Shown one piece after another: positions 1 to 8,131 of a DNA stretch of 64,000 nucleotides. How positions within the stretch are numbered: position 1 is the stretch's first letter; each line of letters begins with the position of its first letter. The DNA comes from Porphyromonadaceae bacterium UBA2751 (lineage in GTDB: Bacteria; Bacteroidota; Bacteroidia; Bacteroidales; Muribaculaceae), in the NCBI GenBank assembly GCA_002353285.1, contig DEJJ01000006.1, positions 34,033 through 98,032 on the forward strand, in the 5' to 3' direction. The position numbers and the translations under genes were made by a program. The notes beneath the pieces are model-generated. The model was not told the DNA's origin. It saw only the letters and a list, made by a program, of their open reading frames with translations, and did no database searches.

Positions 1-1
1 T

Positions 2-508
2 TTGTGCTTCAAGCGCAGCGTCACGATACTCGTTGACAACGATGCCGAGGGGTCGATGGGCGTTATCATTAATAAGCCAACGCGTTACAGTCTTAATGAC
101 CTCATGCCCGAGCTCAAGTGTGGCGAGCAGTTGCCCCTCTACTTGGGTGGTCCTGTGGGGACCAATATGTTGTTTTTCCTGCACACACTGGGAGCCGACG
201 CCATTCCTGAGAGTGTGCAACTGGCACAAGGTGTGTACTTTGGTGGCAACTTCGACGTTCTCAAGATGTTCCTTGAGAGTGGTGAGCCTATAGGTAGCAA
301 GGTAAAGTTCATGGTGGGCTACAGTGGTTGGGCTGCTGGTCAGCTTGCCGGCGAAGTGAAGCGTCATGACTGGGCAGTGCTAAAGGATAAGGCAGGTGAG
401 CTGGTGTTTGACACTGGCGGCGACGACATTTGGGATAAAGCCGTTGCCACCTTTGGCGACCAATATCGCATGTGGGCTGCTTGGCCCGACGATGTGTCGA
501 TGAACTGA
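2..508 (+). CDS. yqgE: YqgE/AlgH family protein (5' partial)
   Basis: The UPF0301 (YqgE/AlgH) family consists of small cytoplasmic proteins of unsettled function. The visible 168 residues contain the family core: a strand followed by EGSMGVIINKP near residue 17, a LYLGGPV segment near 46, and GYSGWAAGQL near 107 before an acidic stretch and a WxxA tail. The window cuts off the N-terminus: the family normally has about 20-30 residues before the point where this frame enters, so the first codon here (TTG) is not the real start. No upstream neighbour is visible. The identification is firm; the function is not known. Confidence 0.9.
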   Translation: MCFKRSVTILVDNDAEGSMGVIINKPTRYSLNDLMPELKCGEQLPLYLGGPVGTNMLFFLHTLGADAIPESVQLAQGVYFGGNFDVLKMFLESGEPIGSKVKFMVGYSGWAAGQLAGEVKRHDWAVLKDKAGELVFDTGGDDIWDKAVATFGDQYRMWAAWPDDVSMN

Positions 509-603
509 CGAGGTGAATTAGTAAGGATTGCTATTACACCTAATCTTATAAGGAAATTTCACACAAATAAAAAATAATTTATTACAAGCAATAACACATC
601 ATT

Positions 604-1212
604 ATGAAAACACTCACATCATGCCTTGTTGCAGCTGGGGCATTAGCACTAATTATGCCATCGTGCAATGGGTCGGTCACAGTTAACGAGAAAGCTTCGG
701 TGGCAGTAACAACTCATGACTCGGTGAGTAGCGACACAATGCCTGCTGCCGATGTGCCCGATGAGTTCTTCGGTGCAAAATTAGGTGCTACTCGCGATGA
801 AGTTATAAGTAGGTTTGCTGCCAATGGGCTTACTATGCTCAATGACATCAGTGACGACGATGAGTTGAAATTCCATGCCACTGAGGGCGAGGACTTCGAG
901 TTCGGAGGATTGAAATGGACCATGCTAAATGTGGACTTTGATGGCGACCGATTTGAGGGCCTCATGTTCTATAATGAGTTCCCCGACAAGCCCTCGGCGA
1001 TGAAGGCCTATGATGAGATAGTGGGCACTATGTCGCGGCAATACAAGCTCGTAGAGCAGGTGCCCGAGGACTCGACAGTGTATGCGACAAAGATGATTTA
1101 TGGCACCAACAACTGCAATGCGGCGCTGGGTTGCTACAAATATGAGTCGATCGACAAGCGAATGCTTTACTCTGCGTCACTCACATTCTTCGAGGCCGAC
1201 GATAATAACTGA
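604..1212 (+). CDS. Putative lipoprotein, unknown function
   Basis: A 202-residue protein with an N-terminal hydrophobic segment ending in LIMPSCNG, a relaxed Bacteroidota lipobox that would place the acylated cysteine near residue 21. The mature part is acidic. It has a DEFFGAKLGATRDEVISRF segment near residue 54, a pattern seen in small periplasmic proteins that start with a short helix and then form mixed alpha/beta folds. I do not recognise a named family. It is convergent with the next gene and the two stop codons are one base apart. A short AT-rich dyad (1209-1225) spans both stops and could be a weak two-way terminator. Confidence 0.75.
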   Translation: MKTLTSCLVAAGALALIMPSCNGSVTVNEKASVAVTTHDSVSSDTMPAADVPDEFFGAKLGATRDEVISRFAANGLTMLNDISDDDELKFHATEGEDFEFGGLKWTMLNVDFDGDRFEGLMFYNEFPDKPSAMKAYDEIVGTMSRQYKLVEQVPEDSTVYATKMIYGTNNCNAALGCYKYESIDKRMLYSASLTFFEADDNN

Positions 1213-1213
1213 T

Positions 1214-1738
1214 TTAAAAAATCAGCTGCATCACTTCCACATCATGGCGCTCGGTGCCGTGGTTGATCCATTGCACAAGATGCCCTGTGGTGACGAAGCC
1301 GTGCTTCTTGAGCAATGCCGCACAGGCTGTGTTGTCGACAGGAACGAGAGTGTAGAGCTGGAACAGTCCCAAATAGTCGCGCACGTAGCCCTTGATAAGC
1401 TTGAGGGCCTCGCTGCCGTAGCCTTTTCCTTGATGGGCATGGTCGATTAAGATTCCCATCTCGGCTCGGTTGTTGAACGGGTCGAAATTGGTGAGGTCGA
1501 TTGTGCCAATGGCCTCGCCGGTGGCTGTGAGAGTTATCATCAGTCGCAGCTGGCGAGTGTTGTAGAAGTCGCTGTCGTAGTTCTGGAGGTACTGCCACAG
1601 GTAGCTCTTGGGCGATGGCGCCATGATGTTGCTCACCGTCCACAGCCTCGTGTCGTTCTCCCATCGGTAGAGCACATCGAGGTCGGTGGCCTCGAGCGAC
1701 CGCAGCGTCACAATGTCGTTAGATATTATCTTTTTCAT
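1214..1738 (-). CDS. GNAT family N-acetyltransferase (RimJ/RimL-like)
   Basis: GNAT enzymes move an acetyl group from acetyl-CoA to an amine. This 174-residue protein has the usual order: an N-terminal strand (IVTLRSLEATDLDVLYRW) typical of the RimJ/RimL/SpeG branch, a central strand with GEAIGTIDL, the acetyl-CoA pyrophosphate loop HQGKGYGSEAL (about residues 102-112), and a C-terminal LLKKHGFVTTGHL. The acceptor cannot be told from sequence; ribosomal protein N-termini, polyamines or small amines are all possible. It is transcribed away from coaW. A TAAATTTG box on the minus strand (1767 to 1760) lies 22 bases before its start. Confidence 0.85.
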   Translation of the reverse strand: MKKIISNDIVTLRSLEATDLDVLYRWENDTRLWTVSNIMAPSPKSYLWQYLQNYDSDFYNTRQLRLMITLTATGEAIGTIDLTNFDPFNNRAEMGILIDHAHQGKGYGSEALKLIKGYVRDYLGLFQLYTLVPVDNTACAALLKKHGFVTTGHLVQWINHGTERHDVEVMQLIF

Positions 1739-1778
1739 AGATGTGTTTATTCAACTTTGCAAATTTAGTGATAATAAT

Positions 1779-1810
1779 TTTGTGGCATTGCTTTTTTTAC
1801 AGTAAATTTG
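1779..1810 (+). promoter_or_regulatory. Bacteroidota-type promoter for coaW
   Basis: TTTG at 1779-1782 and TAAATTTG at 1803-1810 are 20 bases apart, the classic -33/-7 pair of the Bacteroidota primary sigma factor. The ATG of coaW follows at 1846. The acetyltransferase on the other strand has its own TAAATTTG box at 1767-1760, so the 107-bp gap holds two divergent promoters. Confidence 0.65.
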
Positions 1811-1845
1811 GAGCACTTTTTGAAAAATAAAGAAAAACCAATACT

Positions 1846-2670
1846 ATGGGACTAATAATAGGAATAGATGTGGGTGGCAGCACCACCAAGATTGTGGGCC
1901 TGAACAATGGCCAGATACTCTCGCCAATGTTCATCACCGCTGCCGACCCCATTACATCGCTCTTTGGGGCGTTTGGTAAATACCTCTACGATAACGATAT
2001 TACACTTGCCGACATTGAGCACGTGATGCTCACAGGAGTGGGTAGCTCGGGTGTGACAACTCCCATCTATGGGCTTCCCACCAGCAAAGCCGACGAGTTC
2101 CAGGCCGATGGCCTGGGCGCTCGCTTCGATAGCGGCCTTGACCAGCTCACTGTGGTGTCGATGGGTACTGGCACTACACTGGTGAGTGTTGATGGCGACA
2201 ATATTCGGCACCTGGGCGGCATTGGAATAGGTGGCGGCACCCTCATGGGGCTTGCCCACCTGCTGCTCAAGACCGACCACGTGAGCGACGTGATTGAGAT
2301 GGCGAGCACTGGCGATATTACGCATATTAATCTGCAAATCAAGGACATCTGCAAGACCGACCTTGAGGGGTTGCCATTGCATGCCACGGCATCGCTCTTT
2401 GGGAAGGTGCGGCAAACTACACCCAGCGACCATGATGTGGCACTTGGCATCATTTGCATGGTGCTTGAGTCGATAGGCTCGGCAGCAGTGCTGTCGAAGC
2501 TCAACACTGGTGTGAAGGACTTTGTGCTCATTGGCAATCTCACTCGCTTGCCGCAGTGCACAGTGGTGTTCCCTCGCATCGAGGAAATATATGGTGTTAA
2601 GTTCCACATTCCTGCCCATGCCGAGTTCTGCACCGCTCTGGGTGCAGCCTTGGCCTACAGTAAGGCCTGA
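1846..2670 (+). CDS. coaW: Type II pantothenate kinase
   Basis: Catalyses ATP-dependent phosphorylation of pantothenate, the first step of coenzyme A synthesis. The 274-residue protein has the ASKHA-fold phosphate loop at its start (GIDVGGSTTKIVGL, residues 6-19), a second nucleotide-binding segment TVVSMGTGTTLVSV near residue 103, a glycine-rich GIGIGGGTLMGL near 124, and a C-terminal adenosine loop VLIGNLTRLP near 227. This is the Fumble/CoaW type, unlike the CoaA and CoaX kinases. Type II enzymes are often insensitive to CoA feedback in bacteria (family knowledge). It has its own promoter and is followed 49 bases later by an unrelated small gene. Confidence 0.9.
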   Translation: MGLIIGIDVGGSTTKIVGLNNGQILSPMFITAADPITSLFGAFGKYLYDNDITLADIEHVMLTGVGSSGVTTPIYGLPTSKADEFQADGLGARFDSGLDQLTVVSMGTGTTLVSVDGDNIRHLGGIGIGGGTLMGLAHLLLKTDHVSDVIEMASTGDITHINLQIKDICKTDLEGLPLHATASLFGKVRQTTPSDHDVALGIICMVLESIGSAAVLSKLNTGVKDFVLIGNLTRLPQCTVVFPRIEEIYGVKFHIPAHAEFCTALGAALAYSKA

Positions 2671-2719
2671 AACGGCAAGTGATTAAGAATATTAAGATAG
2701 GGAAAAATATTATCATAAA

Positions 2720-3106
2720 GTGTACGATCGAGAATTTACTCCAGCAATGATCACCCACTTGGGTGAGAATGAGGTTTTCGTTTTTGGGAGCAACCTGGCT
2801 GGCATGCACGCTGGTGGCGCTGCCCGAGTGGCTGTGAATAAGTTTGGCGCCGTGTGGGGCCAGGGCGTGGGCATGCAGGGCCAAAGCTATGCCATTCCTA
2901 CGATGCAAGGTGGTGTCGAAACCATCAGGCCTTATGTTGACGAATTCATCGCCTATGCTTCGCAGCATCCTGAGCTAAAGTTTCTTGTCACTCCAATAGG
3001 TTGTGGCATAGCAGGTTTCACAGCGCGAGAAATTGCGCCTCTCTTCGCTGAGGCTCTGCCCCTAAGGAATGTGATACTTCCTCGCGACTTTGTTGAAACC
3101 TTATAG
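2720..3106 (+). CDS. A1S_2505-like conserved protein (macro-like fold suspected)
   Basis: A 128-residue conserved protein that I recognise from Bacteroidota and phage genomes, where it is often labelled as a phage-associated protein of the A1S_2505 type. Hallmarks are NEVFVFGSNLAGMHAGGAA near residue 14, WGQGVGMQGQSYAIPT near 44, and LVTPIGCGIAGFTAREIAPLF near 91. The glycine-rich loops resemble ADP-ribose-binding macro domains, so a nucleotide-derivative ligand is a reasonable guess but unproven. The start is GTG: an in-frame stop lies 27 bases upstream with no ATG between, and the first ATG (2747) would remove the conserved REFTP segment. Confidence 0.75.
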   Translation: MYDREFTPAMITHLGENEVFVFGSNLAGMHAGGAARVAVNKFGAVWGQGVGMQGQSYAIPTMQGGVETIRPYVDEFIAYASQHPELKFLVTPIGCGIAGFTAREIAPLFAEALPLRNVILPRDFVETL

Positions 3107-3140
3107 TATCTTTTTTATGTAATAAATAGTCTTTTTTTGC

Positions 3141-3167
3141 GTTCTATTAATATATAGAACGGTTTTT
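3141..3167 (+). terminator. Hairpin plus T-run after the 2720-3106 gene
   Basis: A 7-bp stem (gttctat at 3141-3147 with atagaac at 3154-3160, 6-base loop) is followed by ggttttt. It lies between the small conserved gene and the radical SAM gene. It is a moderately convincing factor-independent terminator. Confidence 0.5.
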
Positions 3168-3202
3168 CTATTGCACCTTTGTTGGAAATATCAAGCAACT
3201 CT

Positions 3203-4645
3203 ATGAAGATAACATTCTTAGTGCCACCAGTACTTGACGGACAGCGACCAGCCGAGCGCTCGGCTGGGTGTACGAGAGTGGTGTACTTTGCTCCAAATAT
3301 ATATGAACTCACGGTGATTGGCGTGGTTGAAGCTTTGAAGATGGGCGATGTGGCCTATGAGGACTTTGTGTTCTACAAAAAAAGCGAAGAGGACTATCGC
3401 CAATTCCTTTCAACCGATAACAGCGATATTTACTGCATCTGGACGGTGAACCTCTCGATTGAGAGCGACTTGATGGCTATCGACACCTTGCTGAAGATGC
3501 GGCCCGAGTCGCGCATCATCCTCATGGGTCCAGGGCCGTCTTATTTCATTGAGAAGTGCCTTGTGGACAAGCGCATAGTGATTGTGCGCGGCGAGCCCGA
3601 GGCTACTATCGTGGAATTGCTGCATGCGCTCAACGAGGACAAGCCACTTGACGGCATTTTGGGCATTTCCTGGATCAATAGTGATGGCAAGGTGGTGAAC
3701 AATGGCTTTAGGCCTTTGATTGGCGACCTTGACGCATTGCCACTGCCAGCACGCCACTTCATTGCCGAGCGCCGCTATCATAATCCCAAAATCAAGCGGT
3801 CGGGCTACACCACAGCTTTCACATCGCGCAACTGTCCTTATCACTGCATCTACTGCGTGCCCAGCTCGCTTACCTTTGCCCGCGAGATTGAGAACAAGCG
3901 CTTCACTGGCCGCAAGCCCACTATCTCTTACCGCACTGCCGAGAGTGTGGACCGTGAGATGGCAATACTGCATGAGCAGGGCTATAAGGCCGTGGGATTC
4001 ATGGACGATAACTTCATATGGAATGAGGAGCGCACTCGATTGATGTGCGAGATAATGAAGAAATATGAGATGCTGTGGGGATGCCAGGCCCGAGTTGATG
4101 CTATTACCGAGCCCATTGCTAAGATGCTGGGAGAGAGTGGATGCCAATATGTGGACCTGGGTGTGGAGTCGTTTAACGACGACATCCTCAAGTACGTGCG
4201 CAAGGGCATCACCACCGAGCAAATCTATGAGGCCATTCGCCTGCTCAAGAAATATAAGGTGCCAGTAAAGCTGAATGTGCTCATTGGCAGCAGCCCACTT
4301 GAGACTAAAGAGACACTGCGTCACACCCTCAAGGAGGCAAAGAAATTGAAGGTCGACCAGGTGATGTTTAATATTGTTTCGCCATTCCCCGGCACCGAGT
4401 TCTATAAATTGTGCAAGGAGAACAACTGGTTGTCGACACCCGACTATGTGCCCACCGACGTGCAGCGTGAGTCGATTCTGAACCTGCCCAACATCTCCTC
4501 GCATGAGATGGAGAAGATACTCTTCAAGAACAATGTGAGCTATTTCCTGTCGTGGAATTTCATTTCCACTCAGCTCAAGCGATTCACCAGCTGGAGTGAA
4601 TTTGTGCATGCTGCTCGTGCCCTGAAGATTAAGCTGTTTGGCTAA
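3203..4645 (+). CDS. B12-binding-domain radical SAM protein
   Basis: A 480-residue radical SAM enzyme. The N-terminal ~170 residues look like a degenerate cobalamin-binding Rossmann domain (MKITFLVPP opening and RIILMGPGPS). The [4Fe-4S] motif CPYHCIYC supplies Cys211, Cys215 and Cys218. A GFMDDNFIW strand and a WGCQARVD segment follow, as in class B-like methyltransferases and enzymes tailoring hopanoids, lipids or polysaccharides. The substrate is unknown. I chose ATG 3203 rather than the TTG at 3179 because it opens directly into the conserved KITFLVPP strand, and a CACCTTTG box at 3174-3181 would put transcription start near 3188. The next gene, a glycosyltransferase, starts on the base after the stop, so the two are probably co-translated and work on one glycan or lipid. 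Confidence 0.85.
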   Translation: MKITFLVPPVLDGQRPAERSAGCTRVVYFAPNIYELTVIGVVEALKMGDVAYEDFVFYKKSEEDYRQFLSTDNSDIYCIWTVNLSIESDLMAIDTLLKMRPESRIILMGPGPSYFIEKCLVDKRIVIVRGEPEATIVELLHALNEDKPLDGILGISWINSDGKVVNNGFRPLIGDLDALPLPARHFIAERRYHNPKIKRSGYTTAFTSRNCPYHCIYCVPSSLTFAREIENKRFTGRKPTISYRTAESVDREMAILHEQGYKAVGFMDDNFIWNEERTRLMCEIMKKYEMLWGCQARVDAITEPIAKMLGESGCQYVDLGVESFNDDILKYVRKGITTEQIYEAIRLLKKYKVPVKLNVLIGSSPLETKETLRHTLKEAKKLKVDQVMFNIVSPFPGTEFYKLCKENNWLSTPDYVPTDVQRESILNLPNISSHEMEKILFKNNVSYFLSWNFISTQLKRFTSWSEFVHAARALKIKLFG

Positions 4646-5395
4646 ATGAAGCGGTTGTCAATCATAATTATAACCTATAATGGGATTGGCTTCTTGACAC
4701 GATGCCTGGCATCGCTCGCTACATTCATTGCCGAGCCATCATGCGAGGTGATAATTGTTGACAACTACTCGACCGATGGCACGCTCGATTTCCTGAGTGA
4801 GCATTACCCACAACTGAAGCTCATCCTCAATAGCGAGAATCGTGGCGTGGCAGCTGCGCGCAACCAGGGCATCGAGGTGGCTCAGGGCGAGAAACTGCTA
4901 CTGCTCGACAACGACACCGAGGCCAATGATGCGGCAATCAACGCCATGTGCGACTATCTCGATGCGCACCCCGAGGTGGGGCTGTGCGCTTGCCGCCTCG
5001 TCGACAAGGAGGGCGAGGTGCAAGACAGCTGCAAGCCCTACCCAGGCCTAATGATTAAGGTGCGTAACGTGTTGGGAATTGGCAATAAGATGCGCTATGT
5101 GCCCAATGACGATGGCGTCATCGAGCCAGTGTATGTGATTGGTGCTTGCCAGATGTTTCCTCGCAAAGTGGCAGAAAAAGTGGGCGTGCTCGACGAGCAC
5201 ATCTTCTATGGCCCCGAGGATGCCGACTGGTGCCTGCGCATTGAGCAAGCGGGCTGGCGCATCCACTGCCTGAACAACTACACCATTGTGCACGACTATC
5301 GGCGCTCAACGCGTCGCAGCCCATTCTCTCGCTTGGGGCGCCTCCACGCCAAGGCTCTGCTCTATTTCTACTGGAAACACAAGCGATTATTTTAA
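4646..5395 (+). CDS. Glycosyltransferase family 2 (rhamnosyltransferase-like)
   Basis: A GT-A fold inverting glycosyltransferase of 249 residues. It shows the nucleotide-sugar-binding start SIIIITYNG, the VIIVDNYSTDGT loop near residue 35, NRGVAAARNQG near 65, the metal-binding LLLDNDTE (DxD-like) near 87, and the acceptor-side motif GPEDADWCLRIEQAGW near 190, which is typical of the WbbL/rhamnosyltransferase group. It lacks membrane segments and would act on the cytoplasmic face. It abuts the radical SAM gene with no gap, suggesting a shared surface-polysaccharide or glycolipid pathway. Donor and acceptor cannot be told from sequence. Confidence 0.87.
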   Translation: MKRLSIIIITYNGIGFLTRCLASLATFIAEPSCEVIIVDNYSTDGTLDFLSEHYPQLKLILNSENRGVAAARNQGIEVAQGEKLLLLDNDTEANDAAINAMCDYLDAHPEVGLCACRLVDKEGEVQDSCKPYPGLMIKVRNVLGIGNKMRYVPNDDGVIEPVYVIGACQMFPRKVAEKVGVLDEHIFYGPEDADWCLRIEQAGWRIHCLNNYTIVHDYRRSTRRSPFSRLGRLHAKALLYFYWKHKRLF

Positions 5396-5423
5396 AACAT
5401 TTAGAGCGCAACCCGTCACCGTT

Positions 5424-5834
5424 ATGAGTTTATTGTTATTATTGCCGCTGCTATTTTTTTGCCACTTCCTGGCTGATTTCTGTTTTACTACTCCCACCAT
5501 GCTCGAGGCCAAAGCCACAGGCAAGAGATGGTGGCACATTGCATGGCATGCCGCGGTGCATGCCACACTCATGGGTGCAGTGCTGATGGGGATAATGGTT
5601 CCTCTCTATGGTGTCTCAATAAAAGCTTGCTTGTTGCTGATGGCTTTTGAACTTGTCACTCATTTTATAATTGACTATGCCAAGGGATGGACCGCTCGCA
5701 CATTCCCTCGTTATGCCGACCCTGCCCATAAGCCCTATTGGGTGCTCTATGGACTAGATCAACTGCTGCATCAGTTGGTCATTCTTGCGATTGTTGCTCT
5801 AACGGCTTTTTTCTCCCAATATCCCGTTTTGTGA
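5424..5834 (+). CDS. DUF3307-type small membrane protein
   Basis: A 136-residue integral membrane protein with about four hydrophobic segments. It has features of DUF3307: an early HFLADFCF, then WHIAWHAAVHA (histidines on one helix), a long hydrophobic stretch, and a late FIIDYAKGW plus LDQLLHQLVIL. The conserved histidines and aspartates within membrane segments are suggestive, but no activity is established. The start is placed at ATG 5424. Reading further upstream in this frame overlaps the glycosyltransferase and encodes nothing plausible. The 3' end overlaps the opposite-strand small gene by 36 bases. Confidence 0.8.
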   Translation: MSLLLLLPLLFFCHFLADFCFTTPTMLEAKATGKRWWHIAWHAAVHATLMGAVLMGIMVPLYGVSIKACLLLMAFELVTHFIIDYAKGWTARTFPRYADPAHKPYWVLYGLDQLLHQLVILAIVALTAFFSQYPVL

Positions 5835-5990
5835 CGGTTCATCGCCATTGCCCTGAGGCGCCTGTTGTTGCTTGAGGCGCTTGCGGTAGGCCTCAAGATA
5901 CTGATGCTGGCGATGACGGCGTGCGGCTTCTTTCTTTGCCTTCGCCTTCAGGTAGTCGTTATAGTGGTTTTCAACGTAGTTGTCGGCCAT
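5799..5990 (-). CDS. Small conserved highly charged protein next to recR
   Basis: A 63-residue protein that starts MADNYVENHYNDYLKAKAKK and is rich in Lys, Arg and Gln. It is predicted to be one helix followed by a disordered tail. Small proteins beginning with MADNYLE are, to my recollection, common in Bacteroidales and often mislabelled as dehydrogenase. It lies 23 bases after recR on the same strand, so it is probably in the recR transcript. Its 3' end overlaps the DUF3307 gene on the other strand. Function unknown. Confidence 0.6.
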   Translation of the reverse strand: MADNYVENHYNDYLKAKAKKEAARRHRQHQYLEAYRKRLKQQQAPQGNGDEPSQNGILGEKSR

Positions 5991-5992
5991 AG

Positions 5993-6010
5993 TCAGATTT
6001 CAGATTTCAG
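5993..6010. repeat. Short word repeat TCAGATT
   Basis: The gap between recR and the small downstream gene is almost entirely tcagatt-ttcagatt-tcag. It is a small example of the repeated-word spacers seen elsewhere in the window. Confidence 0.5.
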
Positions 6011-6013
6011 TTG

Positions 6014-6643
6014 TTAATCTCGGGCGAAGGAATCGCTGAAAAGGGTGCGGTTTTGGATTGAGCGGCCCAGCGTTAGTTCGTCGGTATATTCTATCTCGTT
6101 GCCCACACTCACGCCGCGTGCCAGGATTGTGATTTTCACGTCGGGGTAGGGCGCGAGTTTGCGGTAGATGTAGAAATTGGTGGTGTCGCCCTCCATGGTT
6201 GCACTCAGCGCGAGGATTACCTCGCGCACTTCGCCACTTTTTACGCGCTCAACCAGGCTGTCAATCTCAATGTCTTGAGGGCCGATGCCATCCATGGGCG
6301 AAATGAGCCCTCCCAGCACATGGTAGAGGCCGTGGTGCTGACCTGTGTTCTCGATGATCATGACGTCCTTCACGTTCTCAACCACACACACTGTGCTGCG
6401 GTCACGCGAGGGATTGGAGCAGATGGGGCACACCTCGCTCTCGCTGATGTTGTGACACACCCGACAATATCGAATTTCCTTGCGCAACTTGATGATGCTC
6501 TCGCCAAATCGCGTGGCCACGTCCTCTTGCTGCTTTAGCAGGTAGAGAACGAGGCGTAGGGCGGTTTTGCGGCCAATGCCAGGCAACTGGGCAAACTCGC
6601 TCACGGCGTTCTCGAGTAGTGTAGAAGCAAATTCCTGTTCCAT
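6014..6643 (-). CDS. recR: Recombination mediator protein RecR
   Basis: RecR with RecO (and RecF) loads RecA onto SSB-coated gaps. The 209 residues show the helix-hairpin-helix near the start (QLPGIGRKTALRLVLYLL, residues 19-36), a four-cysteine zinc finger (CRVCHNISESEVCPIC, about 59-74), a Toprim domain opening with VCVVENVKDVMIIE, and a C-terminal Walker-like segment. Length is normal. The start matches the family N-terminus. A complete promoter sits directly upstream on the minus strand (6678-6648), so close that the expected transcription start falls on or next to the ATG. Confidence 0.95.
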   Translation of the reverse strand: MEQEFASTLLENAVSEFAQLPGIGRKTALRLVLYLLKQQEDVATRFGESIIKLRKEIRYCRVCHNISESEVCPICSNPSRDRSTVCVVENVKDVMIIENTGQHHGLYHVLGGLISPMDGIGPQDIEIDSLVERVKSGEVREVILALSATMEGDTTNFYIYRKLAPYPDVKITILARGVSVGNEIEYTDELTLGRSIQNRTLFSDSFARD

Positions 6644-6647
6644 AGTG

Positions 6648-6678
6648 CAAAGTTAGTGCAAACCGAGTGAAATGCAAA
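6648..6678 (-). promoter_or_regulatory. recR promoter inside a dispersed repeat
   Basis: Read on the minus strand: TTTG (6678-6675), 19 bases, TAACTTTG (6655-6648), then the recR ATG at 6643. The segment 6648-6720 closely resembles the 82-bp tandem repeat upstream of rlmN (54204-54400), including the gtgcaaaccgag core and the cctaatttatc end. The -7 box ends only five bases before the ATG, which implies a leaderless or nearly leaderless mRNA if this promoter is used. Confidence 0.65.
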
Positions 6679-6769
6679 ATGAAAAGTGAAAGATTTTCAT
6701 TTTCATATCGGATGTGCAGCCTAATTTATCTAACGTTACACAAAAAAACATTAAATAGCAAAGTCGCAA

Positions 6770-6801
6770 TTTGTATAGATGAAAAAAATAGTGTACCTTT
6801 G
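6770..6801 (+). promoter_or_regulatory. Promoter for membrane metallophosphoesterase
   Basis: TTTG at 6770-6773 and TACCTTTG at 6794-6801 are separated by exactly 20 bases. Transcription would start near 6808, a short leader before the ATG at 6826. Confidence 0.7.
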
Positions 6802-6825
6802 AAATTTAAATAACCATAAGCTGAA

Positions 6826-8109
6826 ATGACAATACAATGGATACCCCTCATCACGTTGCTGGTCGTTAACTTCGTTCTCGACCTGTGGCTCTATCGCAAG
6901 TTCAGGCGCAGTGAGCACTGGCCCCGCCTTAAGAGTGGTGCGCATGCTGTGCTCTCGCTAGTGCTGCTGGGAGTGATAGTGGCAGTGATAGCAACGCCCA
7001 AGAAGGAGTGTGACGACTCGACATTCGTGGGCGTTATGTGGGCAATTTTTACTTATTACGCATTCTATGTGCCTCGTTATCTTGCGGCAATGGTGTGGGT
7101 GCCCACTCACCTTAAGCGATGTGGGCCACGAGTGCGCAAGTGTGGCGCTGTGGTGGCCACTGTGGTGGGAGTTGCGGCATTCCTGTTCATGTGGTCAGGA
7201 GGTTTCTTTACTACCTATCGTATTAATGTGAATAGGGTGGAACTTGAGTTTGAGAACCTGCCACTGGAGTTCGACGGCTACCGCATTGCACAGTTTAGCG
7301 ACACCCATTTGGTCACTTATGGTAGAAACACACGATTTATAGATTTTTGTGTCGACAGCATCAACTCCCTGAAGCCCGACCTGATTTGCTTCACTGGCGA
7401 CCTTGTGAGCCGACATTCGGGGGAGGCAAAGCCTTTTAAGGAAACTCTCTCAAGACTCCATGCCCCCGATGGAGTGTTGTCGGTGCTTGGCAACCATGAC
7501 GACGGCCACTACAAGGCGTGGCCCTCGGAGCAGGCTCGGCAGGCCGACATGCAAGCACTCATCAAGCTGCAAGAAGAGATGGGCTGGAAAGTGCTTGTTG
7601 ATGACCACATTATCCTTCGTCGCGATTCAAGCGAGATGGCTGTGATAGGCACCAGTTGCTTCTTGGGATGGCCTTTTCCACGATATGGCTATCTCGACAG
7701 TGCCTATGCCAGCTACAACGACAATCGCTTTAAAATACTGCTGCAGCATTCACCCGAAGAGTGGAAGAAAGATTGGGCTTATCAAAGACGCATCACTATG
7801 TTGCGACTCGTGGACAAGGTGGACCTTATGCTCTCGGGCCACACCCATGCCATGCAGTGCATGTTCACGCTCTTTGGACACAAATTCTCGCCCGCGGGCC
7901 TCGTGAACGATTACTGGGGCGGACTCTACACCGAGGGCGACCACAAGCTCTATGTCAACATAGGCGTTGGCATGGTGGGCATTCCCGATAGGCTGGGCAG
8001 TGCCTATCCCGAGATTACTCTGATAACTCTCAAGCGGCGAGGCCCCTGCCTCGTAGATGAAAATGGGCAGAGAATCCCATCGGTGATGCCTCCCAAGCAA
8101 AACCCATAG
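6826..8109 (+). CDS. Membrane-anchored metallophosphoesterase
   Basis: A 427-residue protein with four hydrophobic segments in the first ~130 residues (for example WIPLITLLVVNFVLDLWLY and VVATVVGVAAFLFMW). A calcineurin-like phosphoesterase domain follows from about residue 150. The dinuclear-metal motifs are all present: QFSDTHL, CFTGDLV, LGNHDDGH and SGHTHAMQ. The layout matches the YkuE/YaeI group, some of which act on lipid-linked substrates such as UDP-diacylglucosamine. The substrate here is unassigned. It has its own promoter, and tex starts 22 bases after its stop, so the two are probably cotranscribed. Confidence 0.88.
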   Translation: MTIQWIPLITLLVVNFVLDLWLYRKFRRSEHWPRLKSGAHAVLSLVLLGVIVAVIATPKKECDDSTFVGVMWAIFTYYAFYVPRYLAAMVWVPTHLKRCGPRVRKCGAVVATVVGVAAFLFMWSGGFFTTYRINVNRVELEFENLPLEFDGYRIAQFSDTHLVTYGRNTRFIDFCVDSINSLKPDLICFTGDLVSRHSGEAKPFKETLSRLHAPDGVLSVLGNHDDGHYKAWPSEQARQADMQALIKLQEEMGWKVLVDDHIILRRDSSEMAVIGTSCFLGWPFPRYGYLDSAYASYNDNRFKILLQHSPEEWKKDWAYQRRITMLRLVDKVDLMLSGHTHAMQCMFTLFGHKFSPAGLVNDYWGGLYTEGDHKLYVNIGVGMVGIPDRLGSAYPEITLITLKRRGPCLVDENGQRIPSVMPPKQNP

Positions 8110-8131
8110 CAAAAACTCATAACTCAAAAAA

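Noticed and set aside
3410..4609. 399-codon open frame on the minus strand opposite the radical SAM gene
   Set aside because: It is antisense to a gene with clear motifs. Its product has no motif, is rich in His, Leu and Val in the way shadow frames are, and has no promoter.
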